Assembly (NCBI GenBank): GCA_028280945.1
Contig: JANQKV010000047.1
Coordinates: 1 to 64,000 of the forward strand
DNA: 64,000 nt
Direction: 5' to 3'
Source: Opitutaceae bacterium
Lineage (GTDB): Bacteria; Verrucomicrobiota; Verrucomicrobiia; Opitutales; Opitutaceae
Part shown: positions 8,711-20,094 of the stretch, one piece after another
Layout: every line of letters starts with the position of its first letter
Numbering within the stretch: position 1 is the first letter of the stretch
The notes under the pieces: generated by a model
Database searches by the model: none
Told to the model about the DNA's origin: nothing
The model's input: the letters and a program-made list of their open reading frames with translations, nothing else
Program-made: the position numbers and the translations under genes

Positions 8711-9853
8711 TCAGGCCAGTTGAGTCGCGATCCAACCAGCGGGGCTGGCATCGGTTTGCGCGGACAAGAGCGTCTTCAACTCAGTTGACGTTTCCCGGGT
8801 CGCGTCCCGACGAGTCTCGTTTTCCAAGGCATCCCTTAACTCGCTCGCCAGGGCCTCAGCCGTCGCCGCCCCCTGGATGAATTCGGGATACATTTCGCGC
8901 TTCAGCAGCAGGTTTGCGATGCCGATGAATTCAACTTTTACGATCATCCGGCCGAGCCAATAAGTCAGCGGATCCGTTTTGTAGGTCACTGCCCCGGGAA
9001 TGCCCGCGAGGGCACAGTGCATCGACATGGTGCCGCTCGTGGTCAACACGGCCGCCGCGCCCACGGGATCATCGGCGGCCCGCAGCGTGATATTGGCCGG
9101 CAGGTTCATCGCCTCGATCTGCCACCGAATCGCATCGCCGGGATACAGCACCAGCGCCCCGCGGTCTCCCCCTGCCCGGGCAAACGCCTCCGCCATCACC
9201 GGCATCAGGCGCTTGACCAAACCACTGCGACTGCCCGGCAGCAGCAACACGGGTCCCGCCGGGTCATAGGCCACGGGCGCCCGGTAGTCTTCCGCCACAA
9301 ACGGGTGACCCACAAAGGAGACCGGCAGGTCGGTGTCGGCATAAACTTCCTTCTCGAATGGAAAGATCGAAGCCAGGCCATCCAGATGCACGGCCATCTG
9401 GAACCGACGCCTGGCCCGGGAGGCCCAAACCTGGGGGGAAATGTAATAAACCAGCCTGGTCGGTCCGCCCGCCTTGGCCGCGAAGCCCGCCGCAAACAGT
9501 TTTTTGGCGATGCGCAGGTTCAATCCCGAGGAATCCACAAAACAGACCGCGCGGGGCTGGTGCTCCCCCACCCAGCGCACGACTTCGGCAATCAGAGCCC
9601 GGTAGAAGGACAACCGCCCGAAGACGGCGAACCCCATGGTCGACTGCGTGGTCAGATCCTGCAGCAGCTGGGCTCCCGCGTCCGCCAATGCGCCCCCTCC
9701 CAACGCGCAGACCCGGCGCTCGGGCTCCGCCGCCAACAGCCCCCGCACCATGCGCCCGGCATGCTGGTCCCCCGAGTGCTCCGCCGCGATCACCAGCAGG
9801 TCCACCCTCCCCTCCACCGGAGCCGGCAATCGAAATGGCAGGGCGTTGCTCAT
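8711..9853 (-). CDS. lpxB: Lipid-A-disaccharide synthase LpxB
   Basis: LpxB is a GT19 glycosyltransferase. It condenses UDP-2,3-diacylglucosamine with lipid X to give the lipid A disaccharide at the inner membrane. The 380-residue length is typical. Recognisable blocks are IAAEHSGDQHAG at the N-terminus, FVDSSGLNLRIAKK, LVYYISPQVWASR, PVSFVGHPFV, LLLPGSRSGLVKRLMPV and TTSGTMSMHCALAGIPG, which follow the family pattern in order. It lies 23 bp downstream of a Gfo/Idh/MocA oxidoreductase gene and is probably cotranscribed with it. Its presence shows a Gram-negative envelope with lipid A. Confidence 0.95.
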   Translation of the reverse strand: MSNALPFRLPAPVEGRVDLLVIAAEHSGDQHAGRMVRGLLAAEPERRVCALGGGALADAGAQLLQDLTTQSTMGFAVFGRLSFYRALIAEVVRWVGEHQPRAVCFVDSSGLNLRIAKKLFAAGFAAKAGGPTRLVYYISPQVWASRARRRFQMAVHLDGLASIFPFEKEVYADTDLPVSFVGHPFVAEDYRAPVAYDPAGPVLLLPGSRSGLVKRLMPVMAEAFARAGGDRGALVLYPGDAIRWQIEAMNLPANITLRAADDPVGAAAVLTTSGTMSMHCALAGIPGAVTYKTDPLTYWLGRMIVKVEFIGIANLLLKREMYPEFIQGAATAEALASELRDALENETRRDATRETSTELKTLLSAQTDASPAGWIATQLA

Positions 9854-9876
9854 GGTGGGCCGTCAGCTTGCAGCGA

Positions 9877-10878
9877 TCAGCCGTCCGCCGCCGAAGCCCG
9901 GATTTGTTCGGTGATCTCGATCGCCACTTCGAGGGCCTGCCGACCAAGCGCGCCGCCGACCTTGGGCTGCTGGGCGGCGGCCACACTTTGGGTGAAGTGG
10001 GCCAACTCCAGCGCCAATGGCTCCCCCTTTTCGAGCGGCACCGGCTCGAGAGGCAGCGCCGACAAATCACTCGGGTCGACTGAGCCCGTGCGCAGTTTCC
10101 CCGCATATTCCAGCAATCCCGTGGTCCGCACGAGGTGTCCGCTTTGCCGCATGAAATCGAAGGAAAAATAGCCCGTCTCCTGAAACACCCGGATCTCGCG
10201 CACCTTCTTCAGGCTCATGCGACTGGTGCTGAGATTGGCCACACAGCCGTTCTCAAATTCGATGCGGGTATTCGCAATGTCCTCGGTCGGAGAAACCAGA
10301 TTAACCCCCACGCTTTCGATCCTTTTGACGGGCGACTTCACCAGTTCCAGCACGATGCCGATATCGTGAATCATCAGGTCCAGCACCACGCCCACCTCGG
10401 TGCCGCGGGGGGTGAAGGGAGCCAGCCGCTCCGCCGTGATGAATTTGGGCGCCTTCACCTCCCGCTCCAAAAAGCCCATCACCGGATTAAAATGCTCGAT
10501 GTGCCCAACCTGCACAATCCGGTCATGCTCTTGGGCTGCAGCCAGCACCCGCTCGGCCTCCTCCAGTGAAGCGCAGATCGGTTTTTCAATCAGCACGTGG
10601 CAGCCCTGGGCCAGCAACGGCACCGCCACCTGTTCATGCAGGTCGGTCGGAACCACCACGGAGACGGCATCGCAGGCCTCTCCCAGCGCCTCGAGCGTTT
10701 CAAAACGCCGGCATCCGTGACGTTCACAAATCTCCGCCGCCCGGGCGTCGTCGGTTTCGAAAATCCCCTGCAAGGCCACATGGGGCAAATCGGCATAAAT
10801 GCGCGCATGGTGCTGGCCCAGGGACCCGACACCGACCACCCCACAACGAATTTTTGAGTCAACGGATGCGTCAGACAT
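9877..10878 (-). CDS. Gfo/Idh/MocA oxidoreductase linked to lpxB
   Basis: The 333-residue protein has an N-terminal Rossmann fold (VVGVGSLGQHHARIYADLP) and the family EKP motif (HVLIEKPICASLEEAE). A conserved GHIEHFNP block follows, then the C-terminal alpha/beta substrate domain. The ATG at 10878 is preferred over upstream starts because GAGG precedes it closely and the Rossmann strand begins soon after. Oxidoreductases of this type sit beside lpx genes in several Gram-negative lineages, and GnnA from Acidithiobacillus oxidises UDP-GlcNAc at C3 for lipid A. A UDP-sugar dehydrogenase role is therefore plausible, but no GnnB-like aminotransferase is adjacent, so the substrate is unproven. Confidence 0.85.
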   Translation of the reverse strand: MSDASVDSKIRCGVVGVGSLGQHHARIYADLPHVALQGIFETDDARAAEICERHGCRRFETLEALGEACDAVSVVVPTDLHEQVAVPLLAQGCHVLIEKPICASLEEAERVLAAAQEHDRIVQVGHIEHFNPVMGFLEREVKAPKFITAERLAPFTPRGTEVGVVLDLMIHDIGIVLELVKSPVKRIESVGVNLVSPTEDIANTRIEFENGCVANLSTSRMSLKKVREIRVFQETGYFSFDFMRQSGHLVRTTGLLEYAGKLRTGSVDPSDLSALPLEPVPLEKGEPLALELAHFTQSVAAAQQPKVGGALGRQALEVAIEITEQIRASAADG

Positions 10879-11072
10879 GAACCTCATGCCACCCGTCGAC
10901 CCGCCGGGTGGCAACCCGCGAAATATGCTCCCTTCGCGGCGTTTGGGTAACATTCATCGCAGGGGATAAAACGTGCCCAAGCCGGACATTGACAGTGCGC
11001 GGCTCACTCCTATGGAGTGGCCCCTTTACGCCCCTCGAAGACGTCAGAAATTTCTCTCAACAACTGATCCTT

Positions 11073-13883
<2,811 letters not shown>

Positions 13884-13965
13884 GAATAAAGCCAGGGATC
13901 TTTCCTTGTCCGCCGAAGCCTTGGCGAAGGCGGATCCTTACTCTTTATCATTCTCTTTCTCCTCG

Positions 13966-13998
13966 CCCCGTCCCGCGTCTGCGGGACGGGGCTTTTTT
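13966..13998 (+). terminator. ppdK terminator
   Basis: CCCCGTCCCGC pairs perfectly with GCGGGACGGGG across a GTCT loop (11-bp stem), followed by CTTTTTT. A second hairpin just upstream (TCCGCC...GGCGGA around GCCTT/AAGGC, about 13909-13934) may assist or stabilise the transcript. Confidence 0.93.
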
Positions 13999-14042
13999 CA
14001 ATTCCACCATTTCGCCCGGATGGACGTCTCCATACTCATCCG

Positions 14043-14939
14043 TCAGACTTCCAAGGTCCAGAGCTCGGTGGATTGCAGCAATTGCCCGCCCGAGCGTTCC
14101 GCCAAGCGACGGGTCTCTTTGTCGCGGCCCAAATTCACCGTCAGGGTAGTGGCGACGTAACCCTCGGCCAGTGCTTTCTTCAGACTGTCAGCCAACAGGT
14201 GCAGGTTAAGGCGACTCGAATGTTCCATCACGTCCGGAGCGGTCATGCGTAGTTCCGTGTGGCCAGTGATACCAGCGGAGGAGCGGCACAACACCGCAGC
14301 CAATAGTTTCCCCGAGGAATCCAAGATCACATTGGATATTCGAGGATCATAACCTCCTCGCCCGGCGGATGGCGGGTCCGATCGCAGAAAGATCTCTTCC
14401 CCCGTTCGAAAACGGTAGTGCTCGGCCAGAGTTCGGATGGCGGGTAGATCTTCCGGTGTCGGCGAGCGCTGAATCCAGTCGATCGGCAGCGGTAGCCTCG
14501 CTGCCAGGGGCTCGACACGCCGCCATACTTTCCTCAATTCCAACTGCCAGAGCTCTTCCGACTGAACGCGTTGCGTTTGTTCGGGCATGCCCAGCGCTTC
14601 GGATTCTCCCCGATCCAGCTGTAGTCGAAGTCGGGTCAACCCAAGGGCGGCGGCTTTCTGGCGGACCGTGGTCCATAGCGCTCGCGAGCGTTCGGACTTA
14701 CGGTGCCGGGGGCGCATGCGCAGGAAGGCCGGAGCCGGGGACGGAGTTTCTCCTTCGACCGGCGCAACCGGGATCAAGCCGGCTACTCCCACCATACGTT
14801 CCGGGTCAGGGACCACGCAGACCAAGAGGTGAACGTCGCCCTCAAGGGGGAGAGTATTCGTCAGGAACGATTTGAGCCGCGGGATTTCGTCCCACCACGG
14901 GGCTCGGATTTCGAAAGCTTTGGTCGGAGCATTCACCAC
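14043..14939 (-). CDS. Putative tandem GNAT-like acetyltransferase
   Basis: The 298-residue protein is not confidently recognised. Its layout suggests two GNAT-like halves. The N-terminal half (about 1-140) carries LLVCVVPDPERMVGVAGLIP followed by a helix RSRALWTTVRQKAAALGLTR, like the acetyl-CoA loop and following helix. The C-terminal half (about 160-298) has NVILDSSGKLLAAVLCR, then VATTLTVNLGRDKETRRLAERSGGQLL, typical of the last GNAT strand-helix-strand. No substrate can be proposed. It lies between the two ppdK 3'-end copies, antisense to ppdK. The 55 bp to the PEP-CTERM gene allows cotranscription. Confidence 0.6.
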   Translation of the reverse strand: MVNAPTKAFEIRAPWWDEIPRLKSFLTNTLPLEGDVHLLVCVVPDPERMVGVAGLIPVAPVEGETPSPAPAFLRMRPRHRKSERSRALWTTVRQKAAALGLTRLRLQLDRGESEALGMPEQTQRVQSEELWQLELRKVWRRVEPLAARLPLPIDWIQRSPTPEDLPAIRTLAEHYRFRTGEEIFLRSDPPSAGRGGYDPRISNVILDSSGKLLAAVLCRSSAGITGHTELRMTAPDVMEHSSRLNLHLLADSLKKALAEGYVATTLTVNLGRDKETRRLAERSGGQLLQSTELWTLEV

Positions 14940-14994
14940 ACAAGGGCACGCATCGACACCTCATAGCATCAACGGCGTGACGTGGGTATCAGGA

Positions 14995-15606
14995 TCAACT
15001 GCGGCGACGACGGCGACGGCCAAAGGCCGCCGCACTTCCAGCTAAGAGCGACATGATCGCACCCGCGGCGGCCGGTTCAGGCACCGGCACTCCCGCGAGT
15101 GTTATACCGCTCGCACCATCCCAAGCGAAAGAGACCACTTCGATGCTGCCGCTGCCGCCAGTTGAGGGGTTATAGTTCAGCTCAATCCAACCCAAATTGC
15201 CGCCGCGGCTAAATCCGACATACCCGGTTCCGGAAACCGCAGACCAAGCGCCTCCTCCTATATTGCTCTCAGTGTCATGGGCTGAACCCGGATTCGAACT
15301 GACGCCACTAAGGGTGTCGCCAAAACCGAAATAGGCCACGTAACTACCGGAAAGAAGGATCGAGGTGCTGGAGGACAACGTCCCACTTATTTCAGCTTTG
15401 CCGTGATCCGCCGATGAACCGCCACTGCGAAACCTGATTGAAATTTCGGCATCGGTGCTATCTCCGGGCAGAAACGAACCATCGTCGATGTCCAAATAAT
15501 AGGTGGTAGTGCTTGGAAGTATTTGATTGATGGCAACCTGGCCAAAAGCGACCGGAACTGAAGCAACACTCGCCAGCCCGGCGGTAATGGTGGTGGCTTT
15601 CTTCAT
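14995..15606 (-). CDS. PEP-CTERM sorting domain protein
   Basis: The 203-residue product has a signal peptide ending near VAFGQ. A Ser/Gly-rich beta-type ectodomain follows, and the C-terminal PEP-CTERM tripartite signal is clear: VPVPEP, a hydrophobic helix (AGAIMSLLAGSAAAFG) and an Arg cluster (RRRRRR). Proteins with this tail are processed by an exosortase and delivered to the cell surface, often with exopolysaccharide. No exosortase is in the window, though an EPS export locus lies at 48.8-52.9 kb. The ectodomain family was not identified. Confidence 0.85.
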   Translation of the reverse strand: MKKATTITAGLASVASVPVAFGQVAINQILPSTTTYYLDIDDGSFLPGDSTDAEISIRFRSGGSSADHGKAEISGTLSSSTSILLSGSYVAYFGFGDTLSGVSSNPGSAHDTESNIGGGAWSAVSGTGYVGFSRGGNLGWIELNYNPSTGGSGSIEVVSFAWDGASGITLAGVPVPEPAAAGAIMSLLAGSAAAFGRRRRRRS

Positions 15607-15703
15607 GAGAGCAGTAAGGGGGGGATAAGAGTGGGGAATGGGATACCCTGGGATTGCGAAAGTTCAAGTTGCAATGGCTTCCTCACCAACGAAAGAGCTC
15701 GGT

Positions 15704-18451
15704 TCATGTTAGTCTCAACCGGGATCGATAAAGGTTCGAATTCACCGACTCCGTCAGGGCTCGCTGGACTTGAGTCGCCTCCATGTTCAAAAAGCCTGCG
15801 ATCTCGGTAGACACGTCCGTAGGCCTCTGCAGGCAGGTGCGGTAGTCAATTTTCAGCAACGAAAGCATCCCTTCCGCGGCACCGGATTCCAAGCCCTGCA
15901 AAACCTGATGCCCGTGTTTGCCCAGTTCCCCGGCCATGTCCCCAAGGGAGGCTGCCTCGTGCCCCGGGGACAATCGTGCCAGCATGGCCCTCTGCGAATG
16001 GGAAACCTCCTCGATCGAACGGTTCATCCAAATGATTCGATAGTTCCGTCCGCGGGGCAGGAAGACGATCTGACTGGAAACTACCTTCACTACTTTGCCC
16101 GCAGCCTGATCGATACACGTGGGATCCTGCGCCAACCGTTTGACCGGTTCCCATTCAAAGTAGCCGCGGGGATTGTTTTCGTCGGCCGGGCGATGTTCAT
16201 CCACCTTGGGCTCCAAACCCGCAGTGATCAAAATCTGCATCATCAATGATGTTCCCGAGCGGGGTAACCCGGAAACAATCGTGATGGGTTCCGTGGGAAC
16301 GCCGGATTCCTTCCCTCCCGAGGGACATTGCCAAACCGCGACCGCCCCATGTTTCGTCCGCTGCTCATCGCGAACCGCCTGCCAGGCGGCTCGCCGCTTG
16401 GCGGACTCCGCCCGCAAGCCTGCCAGCCGTTCGGCATTTTCGCGCCGGACCCGGTCAGCTCTGGATTCTGGGTCGGAAAAATCGTGTTCCACCGTCATGA
16501 ACTGGCGCGGACCGCCTGCAGCCAAATTGGTCTCCCGTTCGGCCTGGGTCAGATTGAAACTCACGTTGAGGTACCCGGGGCGAATCGCCAGAGCTTGCGC
16601 AAATGCCTCCTTGGCCTCCACGAGCTTTCCCTGGGCCTGCCGGACTTGGCCCAGGGTAAACCAAACGTTGGCGTCGTGAGGGAGCCTGACCGTGAGTTCG
16701 CACACCAGATTCTCAGCTTGATCGTGTTTGTCTTGTCGGACCAGCGCTCGCACCAGGCCAAGTTGCGCTTCGCCGTTTGTGTCAGTCTCCAAGTGCCGGC
16801 GAAAGAGTGTCTCCGCCTCTGCAAAACGTTCCTCATGCAATCTCAGCAATCCTCGCTGCAATTCAATCTGGTGGGAATCGGCACCCGCCGACCGCGCTGC
16901 ATCCAGCTCCCTCTCGCTGGCCTTATAGTTCCCCACCTCCCGGTGGATATCCGCCAACAACAAGGACATTTGCACACCATGGCCGGCAAAATCCCGCAGC
17001 GTCGCGGCCGTGGCTGCCGCCTCCTCCACCAATCCCAACCGGGCCTGACAACGAGCCAGCGGCAGTGCAAGGTAAGCTTGTTCCGGATTATGCCACCACG
17101 CTTCCTCCAACAAAGGCAGCGCTTCCGCTGTACGATCGTCGTTGAGCAGAGCCTGGCCCAGATTCCAGGCGTTTTCCCGCCGCGTCACCCACTCGGCCGA
17201 CTCAAACGGATCGTCCTTTAATTCAACGTAACCCAAATCGGCGAACTGTCGCAGCAGGGCGGCCGACTCCTCTCCCGACAGGGCATCTCCGGTGAAGGTG
17301 GCCAGCGCCGCACCATGGGACTCCCACGAGGGAATGCGTTGAATTTCTTTTTTCGGATCTTCAAAAACCTGTTCCAACACCCTTCCCCGCATGTCGTCAC
17401 CGATCGGCAAGCCCATGGCATGGAGCAGGGTCGGGGCCACATCGAACAAACGGGCCCCCTCCACTTTCACGCCGGGGGCAATGCCTCGGCCGGCCATGAC
17501 AAAAAGACCTTCGCGCCGATGCCATGCCGCGATGCCGGCAGTTACCCGGGGCGTGCGCACCGGACGGTCTTCCCCAGAGAGGAAACCATGGTCGCTTACG
17601 ATCAGGTAGGTGGCATCCGGCCCGGCCCGGCGGGCCAAATCGCGTAGAAGCAAATCCTGCAGCTCATAGGCCCGTTCAACCACTTCGGAGTAGATGGCAA
17701 AGTCCCAATCCAATACACCGGGGCGCTGCGGCGCTCCATACGCCATGAAATCGTGGCACACCCAATCGATGAAGTGGTAGTAGATGGCCAGGAAATCGCT
17801 TTCGGGCTCCGACTCCAGAGTATCGATGGCGGCGTTGTGCAACGTATAGAGCTCGCTCAGGTGCTTGAGCAGTTTAAACGGCCGCTTATCGCGCGCCAAA
17901 TCCACCTCGTTGATCCGCGGGATGAAAAAGTGCAGCAGGTTCTTGTCGACGTCGTCGGGCGACACGCGGAGTTCCGCCAGGCGTTCTGCGGTTTCGGGCG
18001 GATGAACGCTGCCCTCCGGCACCGGCGACACTTCACCCAGGGACGCGGGTTTGAACTTGGCAAAGGTCTCGGCGACGCAAACCCCGTTGATGCGCTCGGC
18101 CGGATGACTGGCAAACCAACCGAAAACGTGAGCCCGTTTGCCCTCCTGGCTTATGATGTTCCACAGTGCCTTCACACGGCGGGACCGACTGCTGATCGGT
18201 TGGATGCGTTGGGAAGCGATGTTAAACTCCGTGAATCCAATGACGCCGTGCTCCGCCGGATGATGCCCGGTTGCAATCGTATTCCACAGCATCGGTGAAA
18301 GATAGGGTGGCAAACTTTCGACTGGCCCCGAAGCCCCGTGCTTAACCATCTCAGCAAGCTGGGATATCTTCCCCGCCTCCAACAGGGGTCGCGCCAAATG
18401 CCAGTCGGCACCATCCCATCCTATGAGTATAATCCTCGGTTTTGATCGCAT
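15704..18451 (-). CDS. Phosphodiesterase / TPR / sulfotransferase fusion protein
   Basis: The 915-residue product has three parts. Residues 1-400 are an alkaline-phosphatase-superfamily domain (type I phosphodiesterase/nucleotide pyrophosphatase type). It shows [30 protein letters not shown] with the nucleophile Thr region, and IVSDHGF plus a later metal-site segment. Residues about 410-660 are TPR-like helical repeats ([39 protein letters not shown]). From about 725 a sulfotransferase domain starts with the PAPS 5'-phosphosulfate loop [16 protein letters not shown]. No signal peptide is seen, so it is probably cytosolic. A PAPS-dependent transferase joined to a hydrolase suggests handling of sulfated or phosphorylated metabolites, but the substrate is unknown. 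It lies inside the interval flanked by the ppdK 3' duplication. Confidence 0.85.
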   Translation of the reverse strand: MRSKPRIILIGWDGADWHLARPLLEAGKISQLAEMVKHGASGPVESLPPYLSPMLWNTIATGHHPAEHGVIGFTEFNIASQRIQPISSRSRRVKALWNIISQEGKRAHVFGWFASHPAERINGVCVAETFAKFKPASLGEVSPVPEGSVHPPETAERLAELRVSPDDVDKNLLHFFIPRINEVDLARDKRPFKLLKHLSELYTLHNAAIDTLESEPESDFLAIYYHFIDWVCHDFMAYGAPQRPGVLDWDFAIYSEVVERAYELQDLLLRDLARRAGPDATYLIVSDHGFLSGEDRPVRTPRVTAGIAAWHRREGLFVMAGRGIAPGVKVEGARLFDVAPTLLHAMGLPIGDDMRGRVLEQVFEDPKKEIQRIPSWESHGAALATFTGDALSGEESAALLRQFADLGYVELKDDPFESAEWVTRRENAWNLGQALLNDDRTAEALPLLEEAWWHNPEQAYLALPLARCQARLGLVEEAAATAATLRDFAGHGVQMSLLLADIHREVGNYKASERELDAARSAGADSHQIELQRGLLRLHEERFAEAETLFRRHLETDTNGEAQLGLVRALVRQDKHDQAENLVCELTVRLPHDANVWFTLGQVRQAQGKLVEAKEAFAQALAIRPGYLNVSFNLTQAERETNLAAGGPRQFMTVEHDFSDPESRADRVRRENAERLAGLRAESAKRRAAWQAVRDEQRTKHGAVAVWQCPSGGKESGVPTEPITIVSGLPRSGTSLMMQILITAGLEPKVDEHRPADENNPRGYFEWEPVKRLAQDPTCIDQAAGKVVKVVSSQIVFLPRGRNYRIIWMNRSIEEVSHSQRAMLARLSPGHEAASLGDMAGELGKHGHQVLQGLESGAAEGMLSLLKIDYRTCLQRPTDVSTEIAGFLNMEATQVQRALTESVNSNLYRSRLRLT

Positions 18452-18527
18452 GGATTCGGTCTGGCGGCTGTTCGACGCGGCATTTTACAGAACACAGGAC
18501 CAAACGGCTCAAGTTCGAAACCCCGGC

Positions 18528-18661
18528 GCGGTGAGCACGGTGGTGATCCCGATTCCGTGAAGTTCTGCCACAAGCTCGGCCTGGCCTACGTGTCCTGCAG
18601 CCCGTATCGCGTCCCCGTGGCTCGCCTCGCTGCCGCCCAAGCCGCCGTGGCTGACCTCTGA
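18528..18661 (+). pseudogene. ppdK 3'-end fragment (duplicate)
   Basis: In frame, this segment encodes the last 44 or so residues of PPDK (GEHGGDP..., [21 protein letters not shown] then stop), with no start codon or upstream PPDK sequence. It differs from the intact gene by silent changes and the final residue. It marks the second end of a duplication bracketing 14-18.5 kb. Confidence 0.93.
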
Positions 18662-18743
18662 GAATAAAGCCAAGGATCTTTCCTTGTCCGCCGAAGCCTT
18701 GGCGAAGGCGGATCCTTACTCTTTATCATTCTCTTTCTCCTCG

Positions 18744-18775
18744 CCCCGTCCCGCATCCGCAGGACGGGGCTTTTT
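18744..18775 (+). terminator. Duplicate ppdK terminator
   Basis: CCCCGTCC pairs with GGACGGGG across a CGCATCCGCA loop, followed by CTTTTT. The stem centre has decayed relative to the original ppdK terminator. It now insulates the downstream nucleotidyltransferase pair from readthrough. Confidence 0.8.
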
Positions 18776-18816
18776 CTTCACCCGACCCAACGGAGAGCAC
18801 CACATCCTCTTTGTAG

Positions 18817-18835
18817 GTCGGGCTTTACGCCCGAC
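18817..18835. repeat. REP-like hairpin GTCGGGC-TTTAC-GCCCGAC
   Basis: A perfect 7-bp stem with a 5-nt loop sits in the gap before the nucleotidyltransferase pair. Similar GTAGGTCGGGCTTTACGCCCGAC units are common dispersed repeats in related genomes (recollection, not checked). Confidence 0.5.
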
Positions 18836-18874
18836 AGTAACCCACCGTGACCTTTCGTTTATCACCTTGATTCT

Positions 18875-18900
18875 AATAAAACGTTACGTAACGTTTTATT
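18875..18900. promoter_or_regulatory. 26-bp perfect palindrome, probable operator of the nucleotidyltransferase pair
   Basis: Each half is AATAAAACGTTAC and its exact reverse complement, with no spacer. It ends 8 bp before an ATG (18909) and about 80 bp before the first clear codons of the nucleotidyltransferase. A perfect palindrome this long directly upstream of an overlapping two-gene unit is typical of autoregulated toxin-antitoxin operators. The high AT content contrasts with the surrounding sequence. Confidence 0.7.
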
Positions 18901-18982
18901 CATCCCCTATGAAGCCTACAGTCCCACCCGGCTCCGCCGCGCCCTCCGTCGCCTCTCCGAACTGGCAACGGCCGAAGGCGTT

Positions 18983-19468
18983 GTGCTCGAGGTCGCCCTC
19001 TACGGTGGAGCGGTCTTCACCTTGGTATACGGATCGCGCGACTCCACCCGCGATGTCGATGCCATCATCAAACCCGCCGACATCGGCGCCCGACTCGTTG
19101 CCCAAGTGGCAAAGGAGCAGGACCTCACCGAAGACTGGCTGAACGGGAACGTGCAGCAGTTTTTATCACCTTATGGTGAACGCCGCTCGTTTCCGACCGC
19201 TGAGTTTGAGCCAGGTTTAAACGTCACGATCCCTACCGCAGCCTATCTGCTGGCTCTGAAACTCCAGGCGGCAAGGGGGGCAATGCTCGGCTACCCTGGC
19301 GATGAGCCCGATATTCGATTTCTGCTTCAGAAGATCAAACCGGCTCACATCGAAGCCGTTGACGAAATCTACGAACGTTTCTTTCCCGGTGAAATCCCCC
19401 ATGAATTCGCCCGCAAAATGGCCGAACGGATTCTGACTGAAATTGAACCCAACCCCTCGTCCTCATGA
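18983..19468 (+). CDS. Nucleotidyltransferase-fold protein (DUF6036/AbiEii-like), possible toxin; 5' end uncertain
   Basis: The visible product (161 residues from a GTG) begins directly in the first strand of a nucleotidyltransferase core: LYGGAVFTLVYGSRDSTRDVDAI. This contains the GG and DxD elements used for metal-NTP binding. Upstream, the same frame stays open and encodes a plausible basic helix (residues like SPTRLRRALRRLSELA), but no ATG/GTG/TTG is available there. The ATG at 18909, 8 bp after the palindrome, is in a different frame. Either a one-base change separates the start from the body (a frameshift or sequencing error) or a non-standard start is used. The stop overlaps the next gene by 4 bp (ATGA). 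MenT- and AbiEii-type toxins transfer nucleotides to tRNA or other targets; a toxin role here is inference. Confidence 0.7.
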   Translation: MLEVALYGGAVFTLVYGSRDSTRDVDAIIKPADIGARLVAQVAKEQDLTEDWLNGNVQQFLSPYGERRSFPTAEFEPGLNVTIPTAAYLLALKLQAARGAMLGYPGDEPDIRFLLQKIKPAHIEAVDEIYERFFPGEIPHEFARKMAERILTEIEPNPSSS

Positions 19469-20001
19469 ACCTGAATTACAGACCCCACAGTTTGGCTGAG
19501 GTGGCCCGGCGAGCCGATGACGAACGAACGTTCGGCTGGGAACTTCAGGACTGGTTGCATCATGTTCGCAGGATTCGATCGCGGAATGGCCTGGGACCGA
19601 CGATCACGGAACCTCCTCGTCTCTTGGCTCATCGCTTCGCTCAAGGAGATGTCGCGGACGCTTGGCTGGCCGCTTATGCCGAGCATCTCGCCAACCAAGC
19701 CGACCTGCCGATTCCCGACTGGGCACTGGAATCCAGTCGAAAGGCCAAAGATCCTTGGTTCAGCGTATCATCACCTGGGGAACGCCTGCTCGCCCTGCGC
19801 GACAGCCCGGCGCCGTTTAAGAATCGGAACCTCTTCACGCCCCGCGTAGATCTGCCGTTGAATCTGCGTCCGGGCCGACCCCGCGTATCGGCCGAACACA
19901 AACGCCAAAAGAACGCCGAGCGCCAACGCCGCTTCCGCCGGCGACGAGCGGAGGAATTGCATAGATTGCGAACCGCCCAGGCCGCCGTCGCCGATCTCTA
20001 A
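19465..20001 (+). CDS. Partner protein of the nucleotidyltransferase (possible antitoxin)
   Basis: The 178-residue protein starts within the stop of the preceding gene (ATGA), implying translational coupling. The middle has an acidic/aromatic helical part (AAYAEHLANQADLPIPDW, DPWF) and SPAPFKNRNLFTPRVDL. I have seen this kind of pattern in small partners of nucleotidyltransferases but cannot name the family. The C-terminal 45 residues are strongly basic: an AT-hook-like RPGRPRV followed by an Arg-rich helix (RQRRFRRRRAEELHRLR). That tail could bind DNA, for example the upstream palindrome. No known antitoxin domain is certain. Confidence 0.7.
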   Translation: MNLNYRPHSLAEVARRADDERTFGWELQDWLHHVRRIRSRNGLGPTITEPPRLLAHRFAQGDVADAWLAAYAEHLANQADLPIPDWALESSRKAKDPWFSVSSPGERLLALRDSPAPFKNRNLFTPRVDLPLNLRPGRPRVSAEHKRQKNAERQRRFRRRRAEELHRLRTAQAAVADL

Positions 20002-20094
20002 GAACGCAAAGCGATCTCGCCTAATACGTGGTCGCCGGCAGCGAATTGACGTCGCCAAAGCTTCACCTGATCCATCCCGGCTCCCAGTTGCGAA

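Larger units (their letters stand above)
18528..18775 (+). repeat. Direct repeat, copy 2: ppdK 3' end plus terminator
   Basis: Same orientation as copy 1 (13750-13998). It includes the coding remnant, the trailer and a terminator. The interval between matching points is 4778 bp. The left boundary falls at the same base within GCGGTGAGCACGG in both copies; similarity is lost after the terminator T run. Confidence 0.95.

Noticed and set aside
18684..19142. ORF starting in the ppdK-duplicate trailer and running into the nucleotidyltransferase region
   Set aside because: Its beginning is the translated repeat/terminator sequence and the remainder is an out-of-frame reading of the nucleotidyltransferase.
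19971..20010. Apparent third echo of the ppdK 3' end (AQAAVADL then stop) at the end of the partner gene
   Set aside because: Only about 27 bp of partial similarity in Ala-rich codons and no terminator. Chance is the simpler explanation, although it is curious given the nearby duplicate.
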